Shown here: piece after piece, positions 1-8,860 of the stretch | How positions within the stretch are numbered: position 1 is the stretch's first letter | Layout of the letters: each line of letters starts with the position of its first letter | NCBI RefSeq assembly: GCF_005893125.1 | Contig: NZ_VCJS01000074.1 | Span: 1-56,607, forward strand | Direction of reading: 5' to 3' | Source: Nonomuraea basaltis | Lineage (GTDB): Bacteria > Actinomycetota > Actinomycetes > Streptosporangiales > Streptosporangiaceae | Length of the DNA stretch: 56,607 nucleotides | Program-made: the position numbers and the translations under genes | Notes under the pieces: generated by a model | Databases searched by the model: none | What the model was told of the DNA's origin: nothing | The model's input: the letters and a program-made list of their open reading frames with translations, nothing else

Positions 1-107
1 GTGGTGGCGCCCCCACCGGAGCCGCCGCCGCACGCGGCGAGTGCCAGAGACAGGGCCGCGGCGACCCCGGCGGTCACGGCACCGCGCCGCGATGGAAGTG
101 TTTTCAT
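1..107 (-). CDS. Sugar-binding lipoprotein of ABC transporter, N-terminus only
   Basis: Only the first 35 or so codons are inside the window. Reading leftward from ATG at 107 gives a short basic start (MKTLPSRRGAV), a hydrophobic stretch and the lipobox LALAAC followed by a Gly/Ser-rich linker. This is a textbook lipoprotein signal peptide. A GAGGAAAC ribosome site lies just upstream. It follows two sugar permeases on the same strand, so an extracellular solute-binding protein is the natural reading; the fold itself cannot be checked because the rest lies outside. Binding-protein genes more often precede the permeases, so this order is a little unusual. Confidence 0.75.
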   Translation of the reverse strand, partial: MKTLPSRRGAVTAGVAAALSLALAACGGGSGGGAT

Positions 108-165
108 GGCGTTTCCTCATTCACGGGGGGATTCACGGGGGTATTCAACGGGGCTTGTCCAGGAG

Positions 166-1086
166 TCACTGCTTGACGCTTCCGGTGGCGAGGCCCGACT
201 GCCAGAACCGCTGGAGCAGCAGGAAAGCGATGATCAACGGCACGATCGACAGCAGGCTGCCGGTCAGGATGAGTGAGTACGTGGCGTCACCGGCGCCGGA
301 GGTGCCGCTGTTGGCCTGGGCGTTCCACTGGTTGAGCCCGACGGTGAGCGGGAACCAGTCCGGCGTGTTCAGCACGATCAGCGGCAGGAAGTAGTTGTTC
401 CACGTCGCGACCAGCGCGAAGAGCAGGACCGTGACGAAGCCCGGGGCGAGCAGCCGCAGCGCGATGGTGCGGAAGATCCTGAACTCGCCCGCGCCGTCGA
501 TGCGGGCCGACTCCAGGATCGAGTCGGGCACCGCGTCCGCCGCGTAGACCCGCATCAGGTAGAGACCGAACGGGCTGCACAGCGACGGGATGAGCACTGC
601 CCACGGGGTGTCGACGATCCCGACCTGGCTGAACAGCAGATACGTCGGCACCGCGAGGGCCGTGCCCGGGATGGAGATCCCGCCGAGCACCACCGCGAAC
701 AGCAGCTTGCGGCCAGGGAAGTCGTATTTCGCCAGGGCGTACCCGCCGATGGTGGCCAGCAGGGCGGCCCCGCCCGCGCCCACCACGGAGTAGAGCACGG
801 TGTTGCCGAACCAGCGCACGAAGATGCCGTTGTTGTAGCTCAGGGTCTCGCCGATGTTGGCGAACAGGTGGAAGTCCCCGCCGAACCAGAGCCCGAAGGT
901 CGAGAACAGGTCAGCGCCGCTCTTGCTGGCGTTGGCCAGCAGCCAGAACAGCGGCAGAACCGCGTACGCGAACATCACCAGCATGATCACGGTGAGGGTG
1001 GGGCTCTTGCCCCGGCGCTTGTGTTGCGAGTATCGGTGCGCGCCCCGCCGGTCCGCGATGGGGTTCGCCTCGGCGACGGCAGTCAC
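166..1086 (-). CDS. Carbohydrate ABC transporter permease (MalG type)
   Basis: A 306-residue inner-membrane permease with about six hydrophobic segments after a basic cytoplasmic N-terminus. The EAA loop that docks the ATPase is visible as LESARIDGAGEFRIFRTIAL near residue 200. It pairs with the MalF-type permease upstream to form the sugar channel. The GTG start overlaps the upstream stop by four bases (GTGA), which implies translational coupling. The small gap to the lipoprotein gene at 107 suggests one operon. The substrate is not shown by the protein, but the divergent LacI regulator and beta-galactosidase point to a galactoside. Confidence 0.93.
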   Translation of the reverse strand: MTAVAEANPIADRRGAHRYSQHKRRGKSPTLTVIMLVMFAYAVLPLFWLLANASKSGADLFSTFGLWFGGDFHLFANIGETLSYNNGIFVRWFGNTVLYSVVGAGGAALLATIGGYALAKYDFPGRKLLFAVVLGGISIPGTALAVPTYLLFSQVGIVDTPWAVLIPSLCSPFGLYLMRVYAADAVPDSILESARIDGAGEFRIFRTIALRLLAPGFVTVLLFALVATWNNYFLPLIVLNTPDWFPLTVGLNQWNAQANSGTSGAGDATYSLILTGSLLSIVPLIIAFLLLQRFWQSGLATGSVKQ

Positions 1087-1994
1087 AGCGTCTTCTCCCT
1101 TCTCGCCGTGATGAGTTGCACCGCGTACGCCACGACGATGGTGACGAGGCCGAGCACCACGGCCACGGCGGCCGAGTAGTTGATCTGCTGGCCGTTGAAC
1201 GCCAGGCTGTAGGCGTACATGTTGGGCGTGTAGCTCGTCGTGATCACCGCGGGTGCCAGTTTCTGGAGGATGTTCGGCTCGTTGAAGAGCTGGAAGCTGC
1301 CGATGATCGAAAAGGTCGTCGCCACGAGCAGCGCGGGGCGCAGGGCGGGCAGCTTGATGCTCCAGGCGATGCGGACGGCGCCCGCTCCGTCCATCTCGGC
1401 GGCCTCGTAGAGCTCATCCGGTATGGCGCGCAGCGCGGCGTACAAGATGATCATGTTGTAGCCGACGAACTCCCAGGTCACCATGTTGCCGATGGAGCCC
1501 AGCATCCAGGAGCGCGACAGCAGGTCGGGGACCGCGACGCCGAAGGCGTCGCCGAGCTGCCCGACCAGGCCGAACTGGTCACCGTACATGTAGCCCCACA
1601 TGAGGGCCGCCACCACGGCCGGCACCGCGTACGGCATGAAGATCGTGATGCGGAACAGCGACGGCCAGCGCAGCCTGCCGCTGTCGATGGCGAGCGCGCA
1701 TCCCAGGGCGATGAGCAGCATGACGGGCACCTGCACGACCAGGAACAGCGCGACGCGGAGCAGGCCGGCTCCGAACAGCGCGTCGCCGATGGCGCGGGTG
1801 TAGTTGGCCAGGCCGGAGAAGACCGTGCCGCCGATCATGCGCTCCTGGAAGAAGCTGAGGTAGATCGCGTACGTCAGCGGCGCGACGACCGTGACCAGGA
1901 AGACCACGAAGAACGGCAGGAAGAAGGCGTAGCCGGCGACGCGCAGGCGCAGGAACGGCCGGGCGAGGCCCACGCGCGCGGTCTGCGCGGTCAT
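1083..1994 (-). CDS. Carbohydrate ABC transporter permease (MalF type)
   Basis: A 303-residue multi-helix permease whose EAA loop reads YEAAEMDGAGAVRIAWSIKL. I chose ATG at 1994 because CAGGAG sits six bases upstream and the protein then begins just before the first membrane helix. A longer reading to 2141 would run through the operator DNA upstream. It is the first gene of a leftward operon with the MalG-type permease and a binding lipoprotein. No ATPase gene is present. In actinomycetes such transporters usually borrow a shared MsiK-type ATPase, which is inference here. Confidence 0.93.
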   Translation of the reverse strand: MTAQTARVGLARPFLRLRVAGYAFFLPFFVVFLVTVVAPLTYAIYLSFFQERMIGGTVFSGLANYTRAIGDALFGAGLLRVALFLVVQVPVMLLIALGCALAIDSGRLRWPSLFRITIFMPYAVPAVVAALMWGYMYGDQFGLVGQLGDAFGVAVPDLLSRSWMLGSIGNMVTWEFVGYNMIILYAALRAIPDELYEAAEMDGAGAVRIAWSIKLPALRPALLVATTFSIIGSFQLFNEPNILQKLAPAVITTSYTPNMYAYSLAFNGQQINYSAAVAVVLGLVTIVVAYAVQLITARREKTL

Positions 1995-2142
1995 CCCGGG
2001 CTCCTGGTGCCGGAGCTCGGCGATGTTCGCGCTGCCACGAAGACTGGCACTGAACTCTCCTTGTCGGGGCCTCGGCGGCCGATGAACCGCACTACTACCT
2101 GCGCCACCGTGTCGCACTTGTTCGGCAGTCGCGATGATCACG

Positions 2143-2156
2143 TGTTTACGTAAACA
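2143..2156. promoter_or_regulatory. LacI-family operator O1
   Basis: TGTTTACGTAAACA is a perfect 14-bp palindrome with a central CG step, the usual form of a LacI/GalR-family operator. It lies about 150 bp upstream of the permease start at 1994 and about 200 bp upstream of the LacI gene. A second copy with one changed base is at 2293-2306. Confidence 0.75.
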
Positions 2157-2292
2157 TGATGAAGACGTCTCGTAGTCTCGACTTGCCGCCAGATCATGTC
2201 AATAGGTAACCGAAAGTTAACGCAAATGCCCGATTTAACACTGTTTGTTACGTCACAGCTGCTGGTATCCGGTGCCATTGACGGATGGGCTG

Positions 2293-2306
2293 TGTTCACG
2301 TAAACA
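2293..2306. promoter_or_regulatory. LacI-family operator O2
   Basis: TGTTCACGTAAACA matches O1 at 13 of 14 bases. It ends 46 bp before the LacI start codon chosen here, a fitting position for autorepression. Centre-to-centre spacing from O1 is 150 bp, close to 14 helical turns, so looping between the two is possible (inference). Confidence 0.7.
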
Positions 2307-2352
2307 TCGTGCGAGAGTTGGCACGCACAGCAGGCCCATCGGACGACCAGGG

Positions 2353-3402
2353 GTGACAGTGGACGGGGCGACCCAGGAAACGGCGGCAGGACGGCGCTCG
2401 CGCCGGCGACCGTCCATGGCCGATGTCGCCGCGATGGCCGGGGTCTCCAGCCAGACGGTCTCCCGGGTGGCCAACAACCGCAGCAACGTGGAGGAGGAGA
2501 CCCGCGCGCGCGTCCTGTCGGCCATGCGGGTCCTCGGATACCGGCCCAACACCGCCGCGCGCGCCCTGGTCACCGGCCAGTTCCGCACCCTGGGCCTGAT
2601 CAGCTTCGGGCTCGGCAGCTTCGGCAACGCCCGCACCGTCGACGCCATCACGAGGGCGGCGCAGCGAGCCGGCTACACCGTGAACATGATCGCCATCGAG
2701 TCGCAGACCGAGCAGGCCGTGCACGAGGCGTTCGACCGGCTCACGATGCAGGCCGTCGACGGCATCGTGCTCATCGAGGCGCAGATCCTCGACACCCCGG
2801 CGCTCCGCCTGCCGCCGGGCGTGCCGGTCGTGATGGCCGACGGCGACGTCAGCCACCGCCATCCCATGGTCGACACCGACCAGGCTCTCGGTGCCCGGCT
2901 CATCACCCGTCACCTGCTCGACCTCGGCCACGAAACGGTCTGGCACGTCGCCGGGCCCGAGGACTCCTATGCCGCGCGGCGCAGGGCGGAGTCCTGGCAC
3001 GCCACGCTCAAGGAGGCGGGAGCCGCGGTTCCCCAGGTGCTGTACGGCGACTGGAGCGCGGCCAGCGGCTACGAGACCGGCCGTGTCCTGGCCCGGCGGT
3101 CCGGCGTGACGGCCGTCTTCGCCGCCAACGACCAGATGGCCCTCGGCGTGATGCGCGCGATGGTCCAGACGGGCCGCCGCATCCCCGAGGACGTCAGCAT
3201 CGCCGGCTTCGACGACCTCGACGAGTCGGCCTACCTCTCCCCGCCGCTCACCACCGTCCGCCAGGACTTCGACGTGGTGGCGGAGCGGATCGTGTCGCTC
3301 ATGATCGGCCAGATCGAGACCGGCACGGCCCCGTCCGCCACCGCCTTCGTCGCCCCCAGGCTGATCGTCAGGGAGAGCACCGGCGCTCCGCCCCCCGGCT
3401 GA
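2353..3402 (+). CDS. LacI-family transcriptional repressor
   Basis: This 349-residue regulator has the LacI helix-turn-helix MADVAAMAGVSSQTVSRVANN near residue 22 and the hinge segment LGYRPNTAARALVTG. A periplasmic-binding-like sugar domain follows, including VTAVFAANDQMALGVMRAM and a C-terminal PPLTTVRQDF, both family hallmarks. I prefer GTG 2353 (or GTG 2359) over an upstream TTG at 2245, because the longer form would place operator O2 inside the coding region and adds a tail with no family likeness. It probably represses the divergent transport operon and perhaps the beta-galactosidase just downstream, and responds to a galactoside-derived sugar (inference). Confidence 0.92.
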   Translation: MTVDGATQETAAGRRSRRRPSMADVAAMAGVSSQTVSRVANNRSNVEEETRARVLSAMRVLGYRPNTAARALVTGQFRTLGLISFGLGSFGNARTVDAITRAAQRAGYTVNMIAIESQTEQAVHEAFDRLTMQAVDGIVLIEAQILDTPALRLPPGVPVVMADGDVSHRHPMVDTDQALGARLITRHLLDLGHETVWHVAGPEDSYAARRRAESWHATLKEAGAAVPQVLYGDWSAASGYETGRVLARRSGVTAVFAANDQMALGVMRAMVQTGRRIPEDVSIAGFDDLDESAYLSPPLTTVRQDFDVVAERIVSLMIGQIETGTAPSATAFVAPRLIVRESTGAPPPG

Positions 3403-3450
3403 TCCGGCCGGTTCCACCCCATCAAGCCTGCCCCCATGAAGAAGGGAGGA

Positions 3451-3480
3451 GCGGCGGCCCTCGCCTGCCGAGGCCGCCGC
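3451..3480. terminator. GC-rich hairpin between lacI-type gene and GH42 gene
   Basis: GCGGCGGCC and GGCCGCCGC form a 9-bp perfect stem around a 12-base loop. There is no T-run, so it could be a weak terminator or attenuator in the 85-bp gap. It sits just upstream of the GH42 start codon and follows GAAGGGAGGA, so it may also affect translation. Confidence 0.4.
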
Positions 3481-3487
3481 GCCGACA

Positions 3488-5578
3488 ATGAACGCCGTAC
3501 CTCGCGATGTCATGCCGGTCTCCGGGACTGCCGGCGCCCCGTCCCCGGGCGACCGGTTCTGGCGCCGGCTCGGCGGCGTGGCCTTCGGCGGCGACTACAA
3601 CCCCGAGCAGTGGCCGGCCGAGATCAGGGCGGAGGACCTCCGCCTCATGGCCGAGGCCCGGGTGAATCTCGTCACCGTCGGGGTGTTCGCCTGGGCCCGG
3701 GTGGAGCCCGCGCGCGGAGCGTACGACTTCTCCTTCTTCGACCAGGTCCTCGATGACCTGCACGCGAACGGGATCACCGCCGACCTCGCCACCATGACGG
3801 CGTCGCCGCCGCCGTGGCTCGTCCACGAGCATCCCGAGATCCTGCCGGTCACCGCGGACGGGACCGTGCTGGGCCCCGGCGGGCGGCAGCACTTCTGCCC
3901 GTCCAGCCCGGTCTACAGGGAACGGGCCGCGCTGCTGGTGGAGCGGCTGGCCACGCATTACCGCGGCCATCCGGCCCTCGGGCTGTGGCACGTCGGCAAC
4001 GAGTACGGGTGCCACATCCCCGCCTGCTACTGCGAGGTCTCGGCGGCCGATTTCCGCCGCTGGCTGCGGGAGCGGTACGGCGACGACGTCGAGGCGCTGA
4101 ACGACGCCTGGTCGACGGACTTCTGGTCGCAGCGCTACGCGTCGTTCGACCACATCCTGCCGCCCCGCGCGGCTCCGACGTACCCCAATCCGGCCCAGCA
4201 GCTCGACTACCTGCGCTTCGGCAACGAGGCGCTGCGCGCCTGCTTCGACCTGGAGGCCGGCATCCTGCGGCGCGTCACTCCCGAGGTGCCGATCACCACG
4301 AACTTCCTGGCCGGCCTGAAGGCCGTGGACGTCTTCGACTGGGCGCCGAGGGTCGACGTCGTGTCGGTCGACTCCTACCCCGACCCCCACGACGAGCGGC
4401 CGCATCTCGTCCCCGGCCTGGTGTACGACACGATGCGCGGCTCCAGGGGCGGGGACCCGTGGATCCTGATGGAGCAGGCGCCGAGCGCGGTGAACTGGCG
4501 GGCCAGGAACGCGATCAAGCAGCCGGGCCAGATGCGGCTGTGGAGCTGGCAGGCGGTCGCGCAGGGCGCCGACGCGATCCTGTACTTCCAGTGGCGGCAG
4601 TCACGCGGTGGCGCCGAGAAGTTCCACTCGGGCATGGTGCCGCACGCGGGAGCCGACAGCAGGGTCTACCGCGAGATCGCGGCGCTCGGCCGGGAGCTGG
4701 CCTCGGTGCCCGACCTGCCCGGCACGCGGGTCCGCAACCACGTGGCGATCCTGCTCGACTGGAACAGCTGGTGGGCGCTGGAGCTCGACTCCCACCCCTC
4801 GGACGGCGTGTGCCAGCAGGACCGCCTGCTGGATCACTACGGCCCCCTGTTCGACCTCGGCGTCGGCGTGGACGTGGTGCCGCCCTCGGCCGATCTGACC
4901 GGCTACGCGCTCGTCGTCGTGCCGAGCCTGTACCTGCTGTCGAGCGAGGACGCGCGGCGCATCTCGGCGTACGTCTCCGGCGGCGGCGCGCTGGTCGTCT
5001 CCTTCTTCAGCGGCATCGTGGACGAGCACGACCGGGTCCACCTGGGCGGCTATCCCGCGCCGCTCCGCGACGTCCTCGGGGTGCGGGTCGAGGAGTTCTG
5101 CCCGGCGGGCGAGCACGAGACGTTCCCCGTCCGGGGCTGCGGGGCGCTCTCGCACCTCGAAGGGGTCGCCGACCTGTGGCGAGAGGATCTGCGGCTCACC
5201 GGCGCCGAGCCCGAGCTCGCCTTCGACTCTCCCGACTGGGCCGGCCGCCCCGCCGTGACCAGGCACGAGTTCGGCGAGGGGACGGCCCGCTACCTCTCCA
5301 CCCGCCTCGACGCGGCCACCATGCGGGCGGTGCTCGGCCGGGCGCTCGCCGAGGCGGGGGTGACTCCCGTCGTCGAGGGGCTGCCTTCAGGGGTCCAGGC
5401 GAGCGTCCGCGCCGGAGCCGGCCGCCGCTTCCTGATCCTGCTGAACCACACCGGCGACAAGCACGACATCACCCTCGGCGGCGAGTGGACCGACGCCCTC
5501 GACCCGTCGGGCGAGAGCGTCGGCACCGTCACCCTGCCGCCTTCGGGCGTCGCCGTGCTCCGCGCCACCGACCGGTGA
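3488..5578 (+). CDS. Beta-galactosidase, glycoside hydrolase family 42
   Basis: A 696-residue cytoplasmic enzyme with no signal peptide. It begins with the GH42 barrel signature FGGDYNPEQWP. The acid/base glutamate is Glu172 in WHVGNEYG and the nucleophile is Glu329 in ILMEQAPS; both sit where GH42 enzymes have them. After the barrel come the trimerisation-type domain (about residues 400-610) and a small C-terminal beta domain. GH42 enzymes release galactose from galacto-oligosaccharides, arabinogalactan side chains or lactose. Placement beside a LacI regulator and an oligosaccharide importer suggests uptake of short galactosides and hydrolysis inside the cell. No clear ribosome site precedes ATG 3488, but an in-frame stop at 3437 excludes much upstream extension. 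Confidence 0.93.
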   Translation: MNAVPRDVMPVSGTAGAPSPGDRFWRRLGGVAFGGDYNPEQWPAEIRAEDLRLMAEARVNLVTVGVFAWARVEPARGAYDFSFFDQVLDDLHANGITADLATMTASPPPWLVHEHPEILPVTADGTVLGPGGRQHFCPSSPVYRERAALLVERLATHYRGHPALGLWHVGNEYGCHIPACYCEVSAADFRRWLRERYGDDVEALNDAWSTDFWSQRYASFDHILPPRAAPTYPNPAQQLDYLRFGNEALRACFDLEAGILRRVTPEVPITTNFLAGLKAVDVFDWAPRVDVVSVDSYPDPHDERPHLVPGLVYDTMRGSRGGDPWILMEQAPSAVNWRARNAIKQPGQMRLWSWQAVAQGADAILYFQWRQSRGGAEKFHSGMVPHAGADSRVYREIAALGRELASVPDLPGTRVRNHVAILLDWNSWWALELDSHPSDGVCQQDRLLDHYGPLFDLGVGVDVVPPSADLTGYALVVVPSLYLLSSEDARRISAYVSGGGALVVSFFSGIVDEHDRVHLGGYPAPLRDVLGVRVEEFCPAGEHETFPVRGCGALSHLEGVADLWREDLRLTGAEPELAFDSPDWAGRPAVTRHEFGEGTARYLSTRLDAATMRAVLGRALAEAGVTPVVEGLPSGVQASVRAGAGRRFLILLNHTGDKHDITLGGEWTDALDPSGESVGTVTLPPSGVAVLRATDR

Positions 5579-5591
5579 CGCGGGGCGGCGC

Positions 5592-6473
5592 TCAGCCCTT
5601 GAGCGCGCCGTCGAGGACGCCGCGGATGAAATGCCGCTGGAAGAACAGGTACACGAGGACGACCGGCGCGATCACGATGACGGTGGCCGCCGCGAGCAGC
5701 GGCACGTCGACGTTGTACTGCCCGGTAAAGAACCCGAGCCCGGCCGGGGCCGTGCGCTGGGCCGGGTCCTGGATGAGGATGAGCGGCAGCATGAACTGGT
5801 TCCAGCTCCACACGAAATACAGCACGCCGAGCGTTGTGACGGCCGGCCGGGAGTTGGGCAGCAGCACCCGCCACAGGATCGTCCAGGAGGACGCGCCGTC
5901 CAGCTTGGCCGCCTCGATGAGAGCACGGGGCATGGTGGAGAAGTGGGCGCGCATCCAGAAGGCCCCGAACGGCATGAAGGCGGCGATCTCCACCAGTACC
6001 AGGCCCCACCGGGTGTTCGTCAGGCCGACGGCCCGCAGGTCGTAGTAGAGGGGGATGATCGTGACCTCGGTGGGAATCGCCAGCCCCAGCAGGAGATAGG
6101 CGAAGATCTTCCCCCGTCCGCGGAAGTCCATGGTCGCCAGCGCGTAGCCGGCGAGGGTGGCGAGGAGCGCCGAAGCGGGCACCACGGCCAGCGCGATCAC
6201 CGTGCTCGACCACAGGAGGGGGCCGAACCCGGCGGTGACCCAGGCGTGGGCGAAGTTCTCCAGATGCAGGCCGCGTGGCACGTCGAAGCCGGTCAGCGGG
6301 CTGCCGGCCGGTTGCACGGCGGCGGACAGCAGCGGCACGAACGGGACGATCACCGCCGCCATGAACAACATGAGCACCACGGGCGCCCCGGCCCGGCCCG
6401 CCACCTCGCCGGGACCGGGCCGCCGGCCGTGGCCTCGGTGCTGGCCAGGACCCGGTTTCTCGGTGCGGCTCAC
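5592..6473 (-). CDS. Carbohydrate ABC transporter permease (MalG type), second system
   Basis: A 293-residue permease with the EAA loop LIEAAKLDGASSWTILWRVL and six predicted helices, including the conserved C-terminal FFQRHFIRGVLDGALKG that typifies MalG-like subunits. The GTG start at 6473 overlaps the stop of the upstream permease by four bases (GTGA). It is the last gene of the leftward operon that starts with a Gfo/Idh/MocA dehydrogenase, and it converges with the GH42 gene 13 bp away. Confidence 0.93.
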   Translation of the reverse strand: MSRTEKPGPGQHRGHGRRPGPGEVAGRAGAPVVLMLFMAAVIVPFVPLLSAAVQPAGSPLTGFDVPRGLHLENFAHAWVTAGFGPLLWSSTVIALAVVPASALLATLAGYALATMDFRGRGKIFAYLLLGLAIPTEVTIIPLYYDLRAVGLTNTRWGLVLVEIAAFMPFGAFWMRAHFSTMPRALIEAAKLDGASSWTILWRVLLPNSRPAVTTLGVLYFVWSWNQFMLPLILIQDPAQRTAPAGLGFFTGQYNVDVPLLAAATVIVIAPVVLVYLFFQRHFIRGVLDGALKG

Positions 6474-7423
6474 GGCGCCTCCCTGATCAGGCGGTTCAGC
6501 GTCAGCACGATCGCGAAGATGACGGCCGTCAGGACCACCGCGAGCGCGCTGGCCAGGCCGACGGCTCCGCCGCCGAAGGCCAGGCGGTAGATGAGGATGC
6601 CGGGCACGACGGTGCTGTTGCCCGGGCCGCCGCCGGTGGTGATGTAGATGAGGTCGAAGCTCGACAGTGCGGCGATGACCGTGATGGACAACGCGACCGC
6701 GATCTCCGGCCGCAGCAGCGGCACGGTGATGGAGAGGAACTCGCGGACGGGGCCGGCGCCGTCCATCCGCGACGCCTCGTAGATCTCCCGATCGATGCGC
6801 TGGGTTCCGGACAGGAACAGCACCAGGCACAGCCCGGAGACCACCCAGGTGCCGATCACCCCTACGGCGAGCAGGGCCCAGTCGAAGCTGCCCAGCCAGG
6901 CTCGCGCCTGCTCGCCCAGGCCCGACCACCGCAGCGCCTGGTTGACCACGCCCTCTTCGGCGTACACCCACCGCCAGATGATGCCGACCGCGACCAGGGG
7001 AATGACCTGTGGCAGGAACAGCACCATCCGTACGAAGCCCATTCCGCGGCGCCGGTGGCGGGCCACGATGGCGGCGGACACCAGGCCGAACAGGATGGGA
7101 AGGCCGGAGAAGAAGACGATCAGAATGCCGGCGTGCACCGCCGCGGCGCGCAGCTGCGGGTCTTCGGCCACCAGCCGGTAGTTGCCGAGGCCGACGAAGG
7201 ACGGCAGGGTCACCCCGTTCCAGTCGAACAGCGACAGGTAGCCGGTGTGCAGCGTCGGCAGGACGGTGAAGACGGTGTACAGGAGCACCGCCGGTGCCAG
7301 GTAGAGCAGCGCGGTGGCGCGCCCGCGCTTCATGCGCCGTCGCGGGGGCGGGAGCGGCCCTCGGGTCGGGAGCGGTTCCTGCCGGCGCGCCGCGGCGGGC
7401 CCGCTCAGCCTGTTCGCTGACAT
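6470..7423 (-). CDS. Carbohydrate ABC transporter permease (MalF type), second system
   Basis: A 317-residue permease with a basic cytoplasmic N-terminus, six or so hydrophobic segments and the EAA loop YEASRMDGAGPVREFLSITV. The start ATG at 7423 shares one base with the stop of the binding protein (TGATG); GTG 7426 directly before it is the alternative. Both are compatible with translational coupling. It forms the channel together with the product of 5592-6473. No ATPase gene lies nearby. Confidence 0.93.
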   Translation of the reverse strand: MSANRLSGPAAARRQEPLPTRGPLPPPRRRMKRGRATALLYLAPAVLLYTVFTVLPTLHTGYLSLFDWNGVTLPSFVGLGNYRLVAEDPQLRAAAVHAGILIVFFSGLPILFGLVSAAIVARHRRRGMGFVRMVLFLPQVIPLVAVGIIWRWVYAEEGVVNQALRWSGLGEQARAWLGSFDWALLAVGVIGTWVVSGLCLVLFLSGTQRIDREIYEASRMDGAGPVREFLSITVPLLRPEIAVALSITVIAALSSFDLIYITTGGGPGNSTVVPGILIYRLAFGGGAVGLASALAVVLTAVIFAIVLTLNRLIREAP

Positions 7424-8784
7424 CACTTGTGGTAGTTGTCGAAATCGGCCTGGATGTTGGCGAGGAAGGCGTCGACGGTGGCCTTGCCGCCGGCCAGCAG
7501 CTGCAGCTGCGTGGTGAGGGTGTCTCCCATGGTCGGGGTGGAGGCGTTCTGGATGAACGGCTGCAGGCCCTTGTCCCGCACGGTCGCCTGCCAGCCTTCC
7601 TGCAGCGCTCCTATCAGGCCGGTCTTGGCGGGCATCGCGTCGGCCTTGGGCGCCATGAACCCCGCGTCGGCGGTGATCTTCGCGGCCTCGGCGCTGCCGA
7701 CGAAATCGAGGAAGGCCGCAGCCGCGGCGGCGTTCGCCGACTTGCTGGAGACGCAGTAGTACACGCCGGCGCCGGTGGTGTGGATCTTCGAGTCGGCCGT
7801 GGCCTGGGGCATGGAGAAATATCCGGCGTCGTCGCCCAAGCCCTTGGAGACGGCCGCGGCGGCCCAGTTTCCGCTGATCCGGAACACCCCCTTCCCCTTG
7901 GCGAAGCCGGCGGTGGCGTCGTTGTCGCTGATTCCGTTGACGTCGCGGGAGATGTATCCCTCGTCCACCCAGCGCTTGAGCGTCGTGGCCGCCGTCTTCG
8001 CCTCCGGCAGCACGATGGTCGCGCCCTTGTGCCCGAAGGCCCAGGCCTCACGGTCCTCGGGCTTCAGGTACACCGAGAGCAGCTGGTTGAACGGATGGTT
8101 CAGGCCGCCGTCGAGGTTGCCGACCACCAGCGGCAGTTCGCCGCCGGCCTTCGCCTTGGCGAACAGGGCCTCCAGCTCCTCCACGGTCTTGACGGGGACG
8201 GTCAGGCCAAGCTTGGCCGCCGTCGCCTTGTTGTAGTAGACGCCCTCGAAGGACAACCCGCCCGGCACCCCGTACAGCGTCCCCGTGCCGACGGTCTTGC
8301 CGTCGGCCTCGAACGTGATCTGGTCGAGGCCGGGGAACTTGTCCGGCCAGCCGTAGGCCGTGCCGTACGCGGAGACGTCGAGCAGCAGGCCGCCGGGGAT
8401 GAGGTTCTGCATTCCGGGGGTGAACTGGGCGATGTCGGGGGCGGTGCTCGCCGACATGGTGAGGTTGATGCTCTTGAGGTAGTCGTCCCAGCCGGTGTAC
8501 TGGCGGTCGAACGTGACGTTCGGGTACTTCTGCTGGAACGCGGCCAGCAGGCCGGGGGTCATGGTCGTGTCGTCGGCGTCGGCGACCTTCAGCGTGATCT
8601 TGCCGGCCGGCACCGCCGTCGAGATGGGACCGGCGGACGCGGCCGGGGTGGACGCCGCTCCCGGGGTCAGCGCGGCGCAGCCGGCGAGTGCCGCGACGCC
8701 CGTGACGGCGAAGCCGGACAGGAGGGCGCGCCGCGAGAGCTCATGGCCTGTCGAGGGATGAGGGAAGGACGGATGCTGGCTCAC
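7423..8784 (-). CDS. Extracellular sugar-binding lipoprotein, second system
   Basis: A 453-residue family-1 type solute-binding protein. The N-terminus carries both a twin-arginine-like SRRALLSG and a lipobox ending AGC at about residue 36, so it is probably a lipoprotein exported through Tat. The mature part has typical features such as LYGVPGGLSFEGVYYNK and FRISGNWAA. GAGGAG lies seven bases upstream of the GTG start. It delivers sugar to the two permeases encoded directly downstream. The substrate cannot be told from sequence; the upstream dehydrogenase suggests the sugar or a derivative is oxidised inside the cell. Confidence 0.93.
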   Translation of the reverse strand: MSQHPSFPHPSTGHELSRRALLSGFAVTGVAALAGCAALTPGAASTPAASAGPISTAVPAGKITLKVADADDTTMTPGLLAAFQQKYPNVTFDRQYTGWDDYLKSINLTMSASTAPDIAQFTPGMQNLIPGGLLLDVSAYGTAYGWPDKFPGLDQITFEADGKTVGTGTLYGVPGGLSFEGVYYNKATAAKLGLTVPVKTVEELEALFAKAKAGGELPLVVGNLDGGLNHPFNQLLSVYLKPEDREAWAFGHKGATIVLPEAKTAATTLKRWVDEGYISRDVNGISDNDATAGFAKGKGVFRISGNWAAAAVSKGLGDDAGYFSMPQATADSKIHTTGAGVYYCVSSKSANAAAAAAFLDFVGSAEAAKITADAGFMAPKADAMPAKTGLIGALQEGWQATVRDKGLQPFIQNASTPTMGDTLTTQLQLLAGGKATVDAFLANIQADFDNYHK

Positions 8785-8860
8785 AAGGTTCTCCTCGGTG
8801 GGGGGTGCGGATCCGTGTGGGGGTGGCGCCGGGTAGGGGATTGCGATCTCTGGGGCCGGA

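Noticed and set aside
1116..2153. Plus-strand frame opposite the MalF-type permease
   Set aside because: Composition is typical of an antisense shadow (Arg/Gly/Asp/His-rich), and the minus strand encodes a clear permease.
2245..2352. N-terminal extension of the LacI protein from TTG 2245
   Set aside because: It would read through operator O2 and adds 36 residues with no family likeness.
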